This document shows, in pieces, positions 42,211 through 51,103 of a DNA stretch of 64,000 nucleotides. Origin of the DNA: JAWKOK01 sp963765875 (GTDB taxonomy: Bacteria; Chloroflexota; Anaerolineae; Caldilineales; Caldilineaceae); NCBI GenBank assembly GCA_963765875.1, contig CAVXYK010000020.1, positions 1-64,000 on the forward strand, in the 5' to 3' direction. Position numbers and translations under genes: made by a program. The notes beneath the pieces were generated by a model that saw only the letters and a program-made list of their open reading frames with translations, had not been told where the DNA came from and did not search any database. The first letter of the stretch is position 1. Each line of letters begins with the position of its first letter.

Positions 42211-43245
42211 GTGGCTTTTGCAAGAGGTCAAAGATCAAGGATCAAAGAACGGTGGAAGACGCTCAACTCGTCTTCCACCGTTCTTCGTTCTTCGTTCCTT
42301 GTTTTGCTGGTGCTGATATCACTGCTTACCACTGCCTGTACGCCTATTCGCCCTGTCGCCAAGATTGGTCTGGTCGCTCCCTTTGAAGGGCTCTATCGGC
42401 GCAGTGGATATGCTGCGCTGGGGGCTACGCGCATGGCGATTGATGAAAACCCATCGGATGCCATTGATCTGTTGCCGGTTGCCTTGGACGGCACTGCCGA
42501 TTCTGAACGTACACGACGTGCGATCCAGAAGTTGCTGAGCGACGACAGCGTGAAAGCCATCATCGGCCCGCTGAATCCTGCGATGGTTGCGGAAGTCGCT
42601 GATCTTCTTGATGGCCAACCAGTCGTCTGGATCGTGCCGTACGCCATCGATCCGGACGGGGGGTTTGCCGATCCGATTGCATCTCACGAATGGGCTACCG
42701 AATTGGTGCGCGTCGTAGCCGCAGAGGCAAAGAGGGACGGCGCGATGCGTCTGGCAATGGCAGGCGATAGAGCCGGCTGGCCCGATCTGAGCGATGAGCA
42801 ATGGTCTGCTATTGCCGGCGTTGGCGTCGCCTCGATACGAGATTTTGATGATTTGACCCCAAATGACGCCCTCTTCTGGATGGGATCGGCAGCCGATGGA
42901 GCTGCATTCCTCAACGAGCTGCGCAGTCGTTTTCCCGGTATTCCGTTCTGGCTCGGGCCGCAGGGAGAAGATCCTGTTTTTGCTGAACATGCAAAGTCGA
43001 TGCAAAAAGTTCATTGGGTAACATGGGTCGATGTGGCGTATAATAATAAATTCTCTGACCCATCCCTAGCCTCGCCCAGCGCGTATCAAATCTACCGGGC
43101 GACGGTGGCTGCAAGCAGAGCCGTTGCGGGCGAAGCGGGTACCGGAGAGGAGCTCACCGCTGGAGAGGCGATGGCTGAAGACGATTGGATCGTTCAGACA
43201 TTTGCCTTCAGCGATGATGGAACAAGCATGCCGTTGCCGCCGTGA
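42211..43245 (+). CDS. Periplasmic-binding-protein (type 1 fold) lipoprotein
   Basis: From GTG 42211 the product is 344 aa. The signal is LVLLVLISLLTTAC with lipobox TTAC. The mature part looks like the leucine/amide-binding fold: KIGLVAPFEGLYRRSGYAAL, AIIGPLNPAMVAEVADLLDG, DALFWMGSAADGAAFLNEL, IPFWLGPQGED. No permease or ATPase is adjacent, so it may be a sensor or orphan. The first 25 codons lie in a repeat hairpin, so the true start could be a TTG or GTG near 42299-42311. Confidence 0.72.
   Translation: MAFARGQRSRIKERWKTLNSSSTVLRSSFLVLLVLISLLTTACTPIRPVAKIGLVAPFEGLYRRSGYAALGATRMAIDENPSDAIDLLPVALDGTADSERTRRAIQKLLSDDSVKAIIGPLNPAMVAEVADLLDGQPVVWIVPYAIDPDGGFADPIASHEWATELVRVVAAEAKRDGAMRLAMAGDRAGWPDLSDEQWSAIAGVGVASIRDFDDLTPNDALFWMGSAADGAAFLNELRSRFPGIPFWLGPQGEDPVFAEHAKSMQKVHWVTWVDVAYNNKFSDPSLASPSAYQIYRATVAASRAVAGEAGTGEELTAGEAMAEDDWIVQTFAFSDDGTSMPLPP
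42226..42300. repeat. Hairpin with GATCAAA and TCTTCGT heptads at the 5' end of the lipoprotein gene
   Basis: GAACGGTGGAAGACG and CGTCTTCCACCGTTC are perfect 15-nt arms with a 7-nt loop. Outside them lie CAAAGATCAAGGATCAAAG on the left and TTCTTCGTTCTTCGTTCC on the right. It lies within the predicted signal-peptide region. Confidence 0.78.
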
Positions 43246-43323
43246 TAGTTGGTCTGGGCTCGCATCTTGAGCCAACCGCTGTCGTGAACGCGTTGCTCGT
43301 CAAGTTCAACGAGGATCTCATTT

Positions 43324-44529
43324 ATGCGAGTACTCATTATTTCTTGGGAATTCCCGCCATATGTCGTTGGCGGCTTGGGCAAACATGTCGCCGAGTTAGT
43401 GCCGCATCTGGGCGGCTTGCCCTGTGAAGACGGCGAATTGATTGTTGATGTGTTGACGACGCGATCCGCTGCCGGCGCGGCCGTCGAAGTGTTAAATCCG
43501 TTCACCACAATCTATCGGGTTGACACCCCACCCATGAATCCGCTCGATCTTTACAACAGCGTCGTGGCCAACAACGAGTCCCTGATAGCAGAGGGACGCC
43601 GTCTATTTGAGCAAGAACCGTACGATCTGATACACAACCACGACTGGCTGACCGGCGAGGCCGGCATCGTGCTAAAGCATGAATTTAAGGTGCCGCTGCT
43701 CAATACCATCCATGCCACCGAACGGGGTCGCCACCAGGGCAATCTGCCCGGATATCACAACTATCAGATCGATCGTATGGAATGGCGCACTTGCTTCGAA
43801 GCATGGCGAGTGATTGTATGTAGCGACTATATGGTGACGGAGTTGCGTTCCTATTTCCGTACACCGCCCGACAAGATTGAGGTCATTCCCAACGGTGTGA
43901 ATCCAAAGGAGTTGACACGCTGCACGCAGAGTGATATCCGAGAAATGCGCCAGATGTACGCTCCCAACGGAGAACGGCTGCTCTTTTTCGTGGGAAGAAT
44001 TGTCTATGAAAAGGGATTGCAGGTGTTGCTGCGGGCGATGCCGATGATTCTCGACAAATACCCCAATACACGTTTGCTCATCGCCGGGAAGAACAGCCAG
44101 GAGATGCTGCCCATGGCGCGGCGCCTAGGCATTGAGCCGGCCACTTCGATCCTCGGCTTCATCAGTGACGCCAAACGCGATTGCATCTATCAGGTCGTCG
44201 ACGCCGCAGTCTTTCCCAGCCTCTATGAACCGTTTGGCATCGTCGCCCTGGAGGCCATGGCGCTCAACTGCAATGTCATTGCCAGCGATGCAGGGGGCCT
44301 CGGTGAAGTCGTCAGACACAAGCAGACTGGATTGACTACCATTCCCAACAACCCGGGAAGCGTTGCGTGGGCCGTCGATCAGCTGTTCAGATTTCCACAA
44401 CAGGCGGGACAGCGCCGCCGATGGGCAACCTATCGAGTGCGCACACAATACAACTGGCATCGAATTGCGCAACGCACGGCCGAGGTCTATTCAGAGATCC
44501 ACCATGAACGAGGGACGACTGATTGGTAA
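43324..44529 (+). CDS. Glycosyltransferase family 4 (GT-B)
   Basis: The 401-aa protein starts MRVLIISWEFPPYVVGGLGK, typical of GT4/glycogen synthase-like N-terminal domains. The donor half has VIPNGVNPKEL, LLFFVGRIVYEKGLQVLLRA and the catalytic E-x7-E motif in FPSLYEPFGIVALEAMALNC. No signal or membrane segment. It transfers a sugar from a nucleotide donor to glycan or maltodextrin; the acceptor cannot be read. It starts 78 nt after the binding-protein gene. Confidence 0.9.
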   Translation: MRVLIISWEFPPYVVGGLGKHVAELVPHLGGLPCEDGELIVDVLTTRSAAGAAVEVLNPFTTIYRVDTPPMNPLDLYNSVVANNESLIAEGRRLFEQEPYDLIHNHDWLTGEAGIVLKHEFKVPLLNTIHATERGRHQGNLPGYHNYQIDRMEWRTCFEAWRVIVCSDYMVTELRSYFRTPPDKIEVIPNGVNPKELTRCTQSDIREMRQMYAPNGERLLFFVGRIVYEKGLQVLLRAMPMILDKYPNTRLLIAGKNSQEMLPMARRLGIEPATSILGFISDAKRDCIYQVVDAAVFPSLYEPFGIVALEAMALNCNVIASDAGGLGEVVRHKQTGLTTIPNNPGSVAWAVDQLFRFPQQAGQRRRWATYRVRTQYNWHRIAQRTAEVYSEIHHERGTTDW

Positions 44530-44660
44530 GGAGACCGTCCAGACAGGGCTGCCGGAGCCACAGGTGAGTTCCAACCGTGCTTGGTGATCCTGGCGCAATG
44601 AATCGCCTAAAAGTGGTCAGCTCTGATTGTACGCGAGTACATTAGGGCTGTCGATAGAAG

Positions 44661-45500
44661 ATGTTAATGCATGTAACCGAGGGATCCGAGCCATTTCGTG
44701 TCGCCATTGCCCAAATGCCCATCACTGGGGATGTGCACAAGAACGGTAGCCGAGTACGAGTGTTAATGCGCGAAGCTGCTTTAGGCAGTGCCCGGCTGAT
44801 CCAATTCCCGGAGGGGGCGCTGTCGGGCTATGCAAAACATCCGATACAAGATTGGGCGGAAGTCGATAGGCAGATCATCCAAAATGAGATCGAAACCATA
44901 GCAAATCTTGCTGCCGAGCTATATATATGGGTCGTCTTGGGCTCGGCACATCCTTTGACGTCCCCGCGTTGGCCACACAATAGTCTGTACATCATCTCTG
45001 ATCAAGGGCGGATTATCAATCGTTACGACAAACGAATCTGCTCGAATACAGAGGTGACCCGCTTTTACACGCCCGGAGTCGAGCCTGTGATTTTTGATAT
45101 CGATGGCTTTCGATTCGGTTGCGTCATCTGTATCGAAATTAATTTCCCAGCCCTGTTCAAAGAATACAACCAGCTTGGCGTGGATTGTCTCTTGCTTTCG
45201 GCCTATCCTGTCGACGAGATTTTCTACACAAAAGCGCGCGCATACGCGGCAATTCATAATTATTGGGTAGGATTGTCTGTCCCTTCTGAGTGTGCCCACA
45301 TGATGATGTCAGGCCTGATTGGTCCTGATGGCAAGCCGCTGAAGCAGATGCAGACTGATGAAGGGATCGTGATGGACAAAATGGACAAGGGTGCGCCCGA
45401 ACTCGATATCGCACTCTGCGCTGCACGGCCATGGCGGTCCAGCATAGACACCAACGAAAACTATACAGGAGTCGTCATATCAACGACCCCCGCAGTGTAA
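44661..45500 (+). CDS. Carbon-nitrogen hydrolase (nitrilase superfamily)
   Basis: The 279-aa protein has the full triad: Glu51 in QFPEGALSGY, Lys124 in NRYDKRICSN, and Cys157 in FGCVICIEINFPAL. The frame agrees well with small aliphatic amidase/carbamoylase-type members. Start at 44661 or at the second Met (44667). The reaction is hydrolysis of an amide or N-carbamoyl bond; the substrate cannot be told. It lies downstream of the GT4 gene with 131 nt between and no repeat element. Confidence 0.88.
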   Translation: MLMHVTEGSEPFRVAIAQMPITGDVHKNGSRVRVLMREAALGSARLIQFPEGALSGYAKHPIQDWAEVDRQIIQNEIETIANLAAELYIWVVLGSAHPLTSPRWPHNSLYIISDQGRIINRYDKRICSNTEVTRFYTPGVEPVIFDIDGFRFGCVICIEINFPALFKEYNQLGVDCLLLSAYPVDEIFYTKARAYAAIHNYWVGLSVPSECAHMMMSGLIGPDGKPLKQMQTDEGIVMDKMDKGAPELDIALCAARPWRSSIDTNENYTGVVISTTPAV

Positions 45501-45706
45501 ATCGAACGTGTATATGAGCCAATGGAGACTCTGTAGATAGAGGTTGCTCACTACTACAATCGCAATTTACGGTCGATGCCGAAATCCGCGAATCCAAATA
45601 GCCGGACCTATGAAACCGCAGGCCACAAGTTGCTGTCTGTAGGCATAGGGGCCGACACAGTGGTCAACACCGTGGTCAACACCGTGGGTAGGCCCAAGGC
45701 GTAGCG

Positions 45707-47041
45707 TCAAGACGCCACAATGCGCTCATAGACGATGGGCAACGGCTCCACTGGCGTAGTGCCGATGAAGTAGGCGTCTCGAAGACTTGCGGCAGCTGCA
45801 TGGGCCATTGGCAGGTTCAACGCATGGATGACGCCGAGTACGCTGTCAGGCCTGACCTGTGCGCCCACTTTCTGCTCGACAAGACAGCCGACACAATGCT
45901 CAACCGCCTGATCCTTTTGCTGCCGCCCGCCACCAAGGCCGACGACGGCGAGCCCGATGTCACGCGCGTTGACCCGTTGTACATACCCTTCCTGTTCTGC
46001 GATCACAGGAAGCTGCACAGGGGCCTGTGGCAGCAAGGCCGGGTTCTCGACCTGAGCGAGGTCGCCGCCTTGTGCAGCCACAAACTCGGCAAACTTGGCA
46101 AAGGCGGCCCCTGAATCGATGACGGCACGCACCTGGCCCAAGGCATCCGCCTCAGTCATCGCAGTCGCCTGAGGTTGACCTAAAATTAGCATCTCCGTTG
46201 CAATCGCTTCGACCAACTCCTGGAAGTCTGCCGGCCCCCGGCCATGCAGCGTCTCGATGGCTTCAGCCACCTCCAACGAGTTGCCGACGGCCACGCCAAG
46301 CGGTTGCTCCATCTGCGTAATCAGTGCCGAGACCCGCCTTCCGGCACGCGTCCCAATCGCGACCATAAGCTCGGCAAGCTGCCGAGCCTGCTCACGTGTT
46401 TCCATGAAGGCCCCATGACCGCATTTTACGTCCAGCACAATTGCGTCGGCGCCTGCGGCCAGCTTCTTGCTCATGATACTGCCCGCAATCAACGGCAGGC
46501 TGGGCACAGTGCCGGTCACATCGCGCAGGGCATAAAGGTGCTTGTCTGCCGGTGCAAGCCTGGCCGTCTGCCCGGCGACCACCAGTCCCACTTCTCGTAG
46601 CTGACGGCAAAAATGTGCCTCGCTGATATCCGAACTCCAGCCGGAGATGCTCTCCAGTTTATCCAGCGTGCCGCCGGTGAAGCTCAGCCCGCGTCCACTC
46701 ATCTTGCCCACCGAAAGCCCACAGGCCGCCACAATCGGCCCCACCGCCAGCGTGGTCTTGTCACCGACGCCGCCACTTGAATGCTTGTCAACGATTGTGG
46801 CCCCCGGTGATACGCATCCGTGCAGATCAAGCTGGTCGCCGCTGGCTGCCATTGCCAGCGTCAAGTCGGTGGTCTCAGCTTCTGTCATCCCTTGGAAATA
46901 GACAGCCATGGCCCAGGCAGCCATCTGATAGTCCGGAATCTCTCCCACTGAGAATCCCCCAACAAAGGCATTGATTTCAGCGGAAGACAGAGCCAAGCCA
47001 TCCCGCTTTTTGACGATGATATCGACAGGGTTGATTTTCAT
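45707..47041 (-). CDS. deoA: Pyrimidine-nucleoside (thymidine) phosphorylase
   Basis: ATG 47041 gives 444 aa, close to the usual 430-440. KHSSGGVGDKTTLAVGPIVA carries the family's phosphate-binding signature. MSGRGLSFTGGTLDKLESI and DKHLYALRDVTGTVPSLPLI follow, with LPLIAGSIMSKKLAAGADAI and LDVKCGHGAFM typical of the alpha/beta domain. It splits thymidine or uridine with phosphate to deoxyribose or ribose 1-phosphate. A further upstream start at 47143 lacks family support. Confidence 0.94.
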   Translation of the reverse strand: MKINPVDIIVKKRDGLALSSAEINAFVGGFSVGEIPDYQMAAWAMAVYFQGMTEAETTDLTLAMAASGDQLDLHGCVSPGATIVDKHSSGGVGDKTTLAVGPIVAACGLSVGKMSGRGLSFTGGTLDKLESISGWSSDISEAHFCRQLREVGLVVAGQTARLAPADKHLYALRDVTGTVPSLPLIAGSIMSKKLAAGADAIVLDVKCGHGAFMETREQARQLAELMVAIGTRAGRRVSALITQMEQPLGVAVGNSLEVAEAIETLHGRGPADFQELVEAIATEMLILGQPQATAMTEADALGQVRAVIDSGAAFAKFAEFVAAQGGDLAQVENPALLPQAPVQLPVIAEQEGYVQRVNARDIGLAVVGLGGGRQQKDQAVEHCVGCLVEQKVGAQVRPDSVLGVIHALNLPMAHAAAASLRDAYFIGTTPVEPLPIVYERIVAS

Positions 47042-47265
47042 GGTTTCCACCGCTTTTTTGACGAAAGTATGGATGAACTTCAAGTATAGCACGGGCGACA
47101 ATTCACTGGGAAACAGGTTATTCAGATTCAGGGGACAGATCACCTGGCCTGTACCGCCTACTGTTTTGGCGTTGTTCGATCGTCTCTGATAGAATCACCA
47201 GCTTACGCTCTCAGATATTAGGCGGCCGGAGAAGCTCTCTGGAATCCTGGCCAAGGAGGATGAGG

Positions 47266-48663
47266 ATGAAACAAGTAACGGTTGTCGGCGGCGGGCTGGC
47301 CGGTAGCGAGGCAGCATGGCAGATGGCCAACCGCGGCATCGAGGTTCATCTGTTCGAGATGCGACCTGAGCGCAAGACCGAAGCGCACACGTCCGACCGC
47401 TTGGCTGAGCTAGTCTGCAGTAATTCCATGGGCAGCATCCTGCCCGACCGGGCATTGGGCATTCTCAAGAACGAGATGGCGCAATTGGGCAGCATGATCA
47501 TCGACACGGCATACCGCAATGCTGTGCCTGCAGGCAGCGCACTGGCCGTCAGCCGCGATGAATTCGCCGAGGATGTCACAGCCGCGCTGTCGAACCATCC
47601 CAATATCCACATTCATCGAGAAGAGTGTTCGGCCATTCCCGATGGTCCCGCCATCGTGGCCACCGGGCCGTTGACCAGCATGACATTGGCTGAGCAGATC
47701 CAAGCGTTAACCGGCCAGCAATATCTCTACTTCTACGACGCCATGGCGCCCATCGTCAATGCTGAAAGCATCAACATGGAGATCGCCTTTCGCCAGAGTC
47801 GATATGGGCGTAGCCAAGATCAGGGCAACGGCCAAGGCGATTCTGAGAGCGAGTCGGAAGGCGATTACATCAACTGTCCGTTTGATCGAGAATCCTACGA
47901 GGCGTTTGTTCAGGCTGTACTGGATGCGCCCAAGATTGAGCTCAAGGGTGCAGACAAAGAGTTGGAGCGCTATTTCGAGGGCTGCATGCCTATCGAAACG
48001 CTGGCGTCACGCGGAAGAGATTCGCTGGCATTTGGGCCGATGCGCCCCGTCGGGTTGACCGATCCGCGCACCGGGCGCCGTCCCCATGCAGTTGTACAAC
48101 TCCGCCAGGACAATGTGGCGGGCACTCTATACAACATGGTCGGCTTCCAGACCAACATGCGCTGGGGCGCACAAGCTGAGGCGCTGCGACTGATTCCAGG
48201 GCTTGAAGAAGCCGAATTTGTGCGGCTGGGTCAGATGCATCGCAACACATTCATCAACAGTCCGACGCTCCTGCGGCCAACGCTACAGTTTGGGCAGCGA
48301 GACGACCTGTTCTTCGCTGGACAGATCACCGGCACCGAGGGCTATGTGGGCAGCACAATGGGTGGTCTGCTTGCAGGCATCAACATGGCGCGTCTGCTGG
48401 ATGGACAACCGCTGCTTGAACCGCCGTCTACCACCATGGCGGGTGCTCTGCTCCACTACATCACCAATGCCGAGCCAAAAGATTTCCAGCCGATGAAGGC
48501 GAACATGGGCATTTTGGCCGATCTGCCGCAACGGGTACGTGGCAAGCGTGACCGCTACGCCGCCTACGCCGACCGTGCCAAGGCAGACCTGGATGCCTAC
48601 CTAAATGAGTTGGCCTTTCAGCCACTGGACCAGACGGGGATCGTGGGCCAAGCACCGGCCTAG
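47266..48663 (+). CDS. trmFO: Folate-dependent tRNA m5U54 methyltransferase TrmFO
   Basis: ATG 47266 follows AAGGAGG by 6-7 nt and gives 465 aa. It begins MKQVTVVGGGLAGSEAAWQM, the FAD loop, followed by EVHLFEMRPERKTEAHTSDR and ELVCSNSMGS. Later GRDSLAFGPMRPVGLTDPRT, then QLRQDNVAGTLYNMVGFQTN (contains the RQDN region) and GTEGYVGSTMGGLLAGINMA complete the family set. It methylates uridine 54 in the tRNA T-loop using methylene-tetrahydrofolate. Confidence 0.96.
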   Translation: MKQVTVVGGGLAGSEAAWQMANRGIEVHLFEMRPERKTEAHTSDRLAELVCSNSMGSILPDRALGILKNEMAQLGSMIIDTAYRNAVPAGSALAVSRDEFAEDVTAALSNHPNIHIHREECSAIPDGPAIVATGPLTSMTLAEQIQALTGQQYLYFYDAMAPIVNAESINMEIAFRQSRYGRSQDQGNGQGDSESESEGDYINCPFDRESYEAFVQAVLDAPKIELKGADKELERYFEGCMPIETLASRGRDSLAFGPMRPVGLTDPRTGRRPHAVVQLRQDNVAGTLYNMVGFQTNMRWGAQAEALRLIPGLEEAEFVRLGQMHRNTFINSPTLLRPTLQFGQRDDLFFAGQITGTEGYVGSTMGGLLAGINMARLLDGQPLLEPPSTTMAGALLHYITNAEPKDFQPMKANMGILADLPQRVRGKRDRYAAYADRAKADLDAYLNELAFQPLDQTGIVGQAPA

Positions 48664-48691
48664 TGTCACGTCAAGCGCAAAATGATCGATT

Positions 48692-48752
48692 GAACCTCCG
48701 GGAGGGCTCAACCACTGTAGCTCGGTTTGCAACAGTATCCTCCCGGAGGTTC
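48692..48752. terminator. ACCTCCGGGAGG hairpin after trmFO
   Basis: GAACCTCCGGGAGGG and CTCCCGGAGGTTC pair across about 32 nt, some 30 nt after the trmFO stop. The right arm is followed by TGTTC rather than a clean T-run, so it may be a terminator or a structural hairpin. Together with the next two hairpins it fills the 330-nt gap. Confidence 0.5.
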
Positions 48753-48838
48753 TGTTCAAGTCAGCATTGATAAGACACTAACCGATCTTGGAGAAAAAGA
48801 AGGTTCCTTGGGATTTCAACGTGCTGACAGGAATTCGT

Positions 48839-48887
48839 AGGGCAGGTTTCCCTGCCCGGCTAAAGGCCGGGCAGGGAAACCTGCCCC
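48839..48887. repeat. GGGCAGGTTTCCCTGCCCGGC hairpin
   Basis: Arms AGGGCAGGTTTCCCTGCC and GGCAGGGAAACCTGCC are almost perfect. Each arm is itself palindromic (GGGCAGG and CCTGCCC). It looks like a dispersed repeat rather than a terminator, since no T-run follows. Confidence 0.65.
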
Positions 48888-48914
48888 ACCTCCTGAGCTC
48901 CTGTTGAACAAGAA

Positions 48915-48945
48915 AGGGGCCCACTTCGATTCGAAGTGGGCCCCT
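48915..48945. terminator. Bidirectional intrinsic terminator between trmFO and a lipoprotein gene
   Basis: AGGGGCCCACTTCGA and TCGAAGTGGGCCCCT form a perfect 15-nt stem with a one-base centre, flanked by CTTT on the right and by the complement of AGAAA on the left. The two neighbouring genes converge here, which fits a shared terminator. Confidence 0.75.
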
Positions 48946-48992
48946 CTTTAATTCTACATAGCGCTGTCTATCGGGCTGGAAGTAAGATACGG

Positions 48993-50081
48993 CTAGTTGA
49001 CCGGGTCCACAAGCAACAACTCTAGGCTGGTATCGTCCAACGTCTGTTGCAAGGCTTCACTGTCACCGAAGTACGCTCGATCGTAGGTGTGGCCGTCGAA
49101 TTCACCGGTAAAGAGCCAACGCTTGGTGTAGTTTAGCAACACAAGCAGGCCCGTCCGTGTGTCATGGCAGGTCTCGCCTTCGTAGACAGTCGTCCACCCT
49201 TCGCCTTCGCTGATCTCTAGACTGTGGGGTCCGGAGCACCAGACCGCAACATTGCGACCATCGTCCAACTCGACGACCCCGTTGGCCTCACCGGGCGCAG
49301 CCCCGATCCAATATCGGTAGAGGAAATTGTCGGTGAACTCACCGGTGCGTTCTTCGCCGGTATACTCATCGACTTCGAACGCCCAGCTATCGGCGGGGAA
49401 ACATGCGTCTTCCCAGACAACCTGGTGCTCGATGGGAATCCACTGCGGCGTGGTCGATTCTCCACCCGCGGCGCTGACCTCAGCGGCACATTCACTGACA
49501 GAACAGCGTTCGGAACCACATTGCCATTCAAGTAACCATGTCGCTTCGACATCGTTGGCCAACAGCGGTCCGCCGGCAGCAATGGCCTCAGCCGCGCCGT
49601 CGGTTGTGGCTACACTCGTGGCAACCCAGACCGGCACCGTCGCTTCGCCTTCGCCGTCATCAGGGCCGGCGACACAGCAGATTTCCCACCATTCGCCGTC
49701 CTCACTCCTGCCGACAATTTCATAGGTCTCGCCAGGATATCCCTTGCTGATGATATCGTAGTCGGTGCCGGGGCCGCCGCGCAGATTGGCGCGTGCGCCG
49801 CCGGTGCTGATCACGACGAAGCTATCTTCAGGAAGCTCTGGGGTCGGCGTCGGTGTCGGGAAAACATAATCATCGATATCGGCCACCAGGTCGTCGGTGC
49901 TGATTCCTGCCGGCGCGGCAGCGCTCTGGGAGGCAGTCGCCTGGCCACACCCGGCAAGTAACAAGAGCAGACCAAAGGCCACAAGAATGAAAAGGACAGA
50001 CGGGAACGGTTTCGAGTTGAACCACGTCTTGGTCGACCGTGCCGGGGATAGTTGACTATCGGACAACTTGCTGGAAGTCAT
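48993..50081 (-). CDS. SH3-domain lipoprotein, Cys-rich
   Basis: ATG 50081 gives 362 aa. A charged start is followed by VLFILVAFGLLLLLAGCGQA (lipobox LAGC) and then a Pro/Thr linker (FPTPTPTPELPEDS). An SH3b domain follows (ARANLRGGPGTDYDIISKGY, then WWEICCVAGPD). The remaining ~200 residues hold several Cys (WQCGSERCSVSECAAEV, DACFPADSW, ETCHDTRTG), probably disulphide-linked outside the cell. This last part is not recognised. It looks like a surface lipoprotein. Confidence 0.72.
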   Translation of the reverse strand: MTSSKLSDSQLSPARSTKTWFNSKPFPSVLFILVAFGLLLLLAGCGQATASQSAAAPAGISTDDLVADIDDYVFPTPTPTPELPEDSFVVISTGGARANLRGGPGTDYDIISKGYPGETYEIVGRSEDGEWWEICCVAGPDDGEGEATVPVWVATSVATTDGAAEAIAAGGPLLANDVEATWLLEWQCGSERCSVSECAAEVSAAGGESTTPQWIPIEHQVVWEDACFPADSWAFEVDEYTGEERTGEFTDNFLYRYWIGAAPGEANGVVELDDGRNVAVWCSGPHSLEISEGEGWTTVYEGETCHDTRTGLLVLLNYTKRWLFTGEFDGHTYDRAYFGDSEALQQTLDDTSLELLLVDPVN

Positions 50082-50120
50082 GGTAGTTTTTTGTCCACAA
50101 TAGATACGATACTGCGCCAA

Positions 50121-50461
50121 TAGTAAAACGATTAGGATCTGTCTGAATGGTCATGCAATTTCCCAACAAAAACAGCATTAACTATAGCATGGAACAGGCA
50201 AGTGCCCCAATCTTGACAATCCAGTTGCTAGGTTCTGTTGACATTTTAGATGCCGGGATGAATCCCTGTGCTAGCCGCGAAAAGCCGCCACAGCGGCTGG
50301 GCTGAAGCGTCTGAGGGTGCTTCTCAAGCATAAGAAACTGATGATACTGAGATTACGCTGGCCATCTGTAAATTACCTGTGGAAATCGGCTCCTTGTCTG
50401 TGGCTCGTTTTTGTTTTTGCGGTGGAATCACTGAAGCTCAATCGGGAAGAAGGAGAGGCGG
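50121..50461. other. Intergenic gap with one TIR end and a CTGTG-type repeat
   Basis: TTTTTGCGGTGGAATCAC at 50414-50431 matches the right end of the TIR element at 4724-4847. Just before it are CCATCTGTAAATTACCTGTG words of the CACAGAT type. No left end is recognisable. Nothing coding is seen in these 340 nt. Confidence 0.5.
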
Positions 50462-51062
50462 TCAGAGAATGAGAAGTTGATTCTCCAGGAGGCCCATTTC
50501 GTCCAATGCTTCATAGGCGTATGAACGCACGAGGTAGTTCGGATCGTTGAGGTGCTGGTAGAGAACTGCCGCTGCTTTCATGGTCGCGATCTTGCGTAGG
50601 GATGCAGTCGCCCGGGTGCGAGCGCCATCATGTTTGCCGGCCAGAACGTCAGCAAGCACTGTCGACGGCATCGTCGCCACAGAGGGCCAGGGCGTCAGTC
50701 GCGGCCTGGCGAACGTACCCCTCATCGTCTGCCAGGCAGTTTGCCATGGGCGCAAATGCCGGTTGAAGCACTTCAGCGGACAGACGATCGTGGAGATGGG
50801 CCAATGCCAGCAACGTTGCTGCTCGCACGCCGGCATCCGGGTCATTGAGCCGTTCCGTCAGCGTGGGCAGACAGACGCCCGAACCGCAAAGCGCCAGGGC
50901 ACGCACTGCCCACCAACGCTGATTGGCATCGCCGGCATACGCCAGATCAACCAGCCATTCTTCATCTTTGGGCAGCAATCGGTAGACGATGTCTTCAACG
51001 ACTTCATCAACATCTGCGGCAATGGCCTGCAAGAATTGCTCTTGGCGTACTTCCTGACTCAT
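50462..51062 (-). CDS. Small HEAT-repeat protein, one frameshift
   Basis: From ATG 51062 the reading runs through repeats such as WWAVRALALCGSGVCLPTLT, LNDPDAGVRAATLLALAHL and YVRQAATDALALCGDDAV. A one-base shift near 50655 is needed to go on with STVLADVLAGKHDGARTRAT, YQHLNDPNYLVRSYAYEAL and the stop at 50462. Total about 200 residues. HEAT scaffolds bind partners; no enzyme domain is seen. Confidence 0.72.
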
Positions 51063-51103
51063 GTAATCTCACTCGATAAATTTCGATAAGAGCCGTCACC
51101 AGG

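Noticed and set aside
48839..48887. Terminator for trmFO
   Set aside because: A strong stem but no T-run on either side. The hairpin at 48915-48945 is the better terminator.
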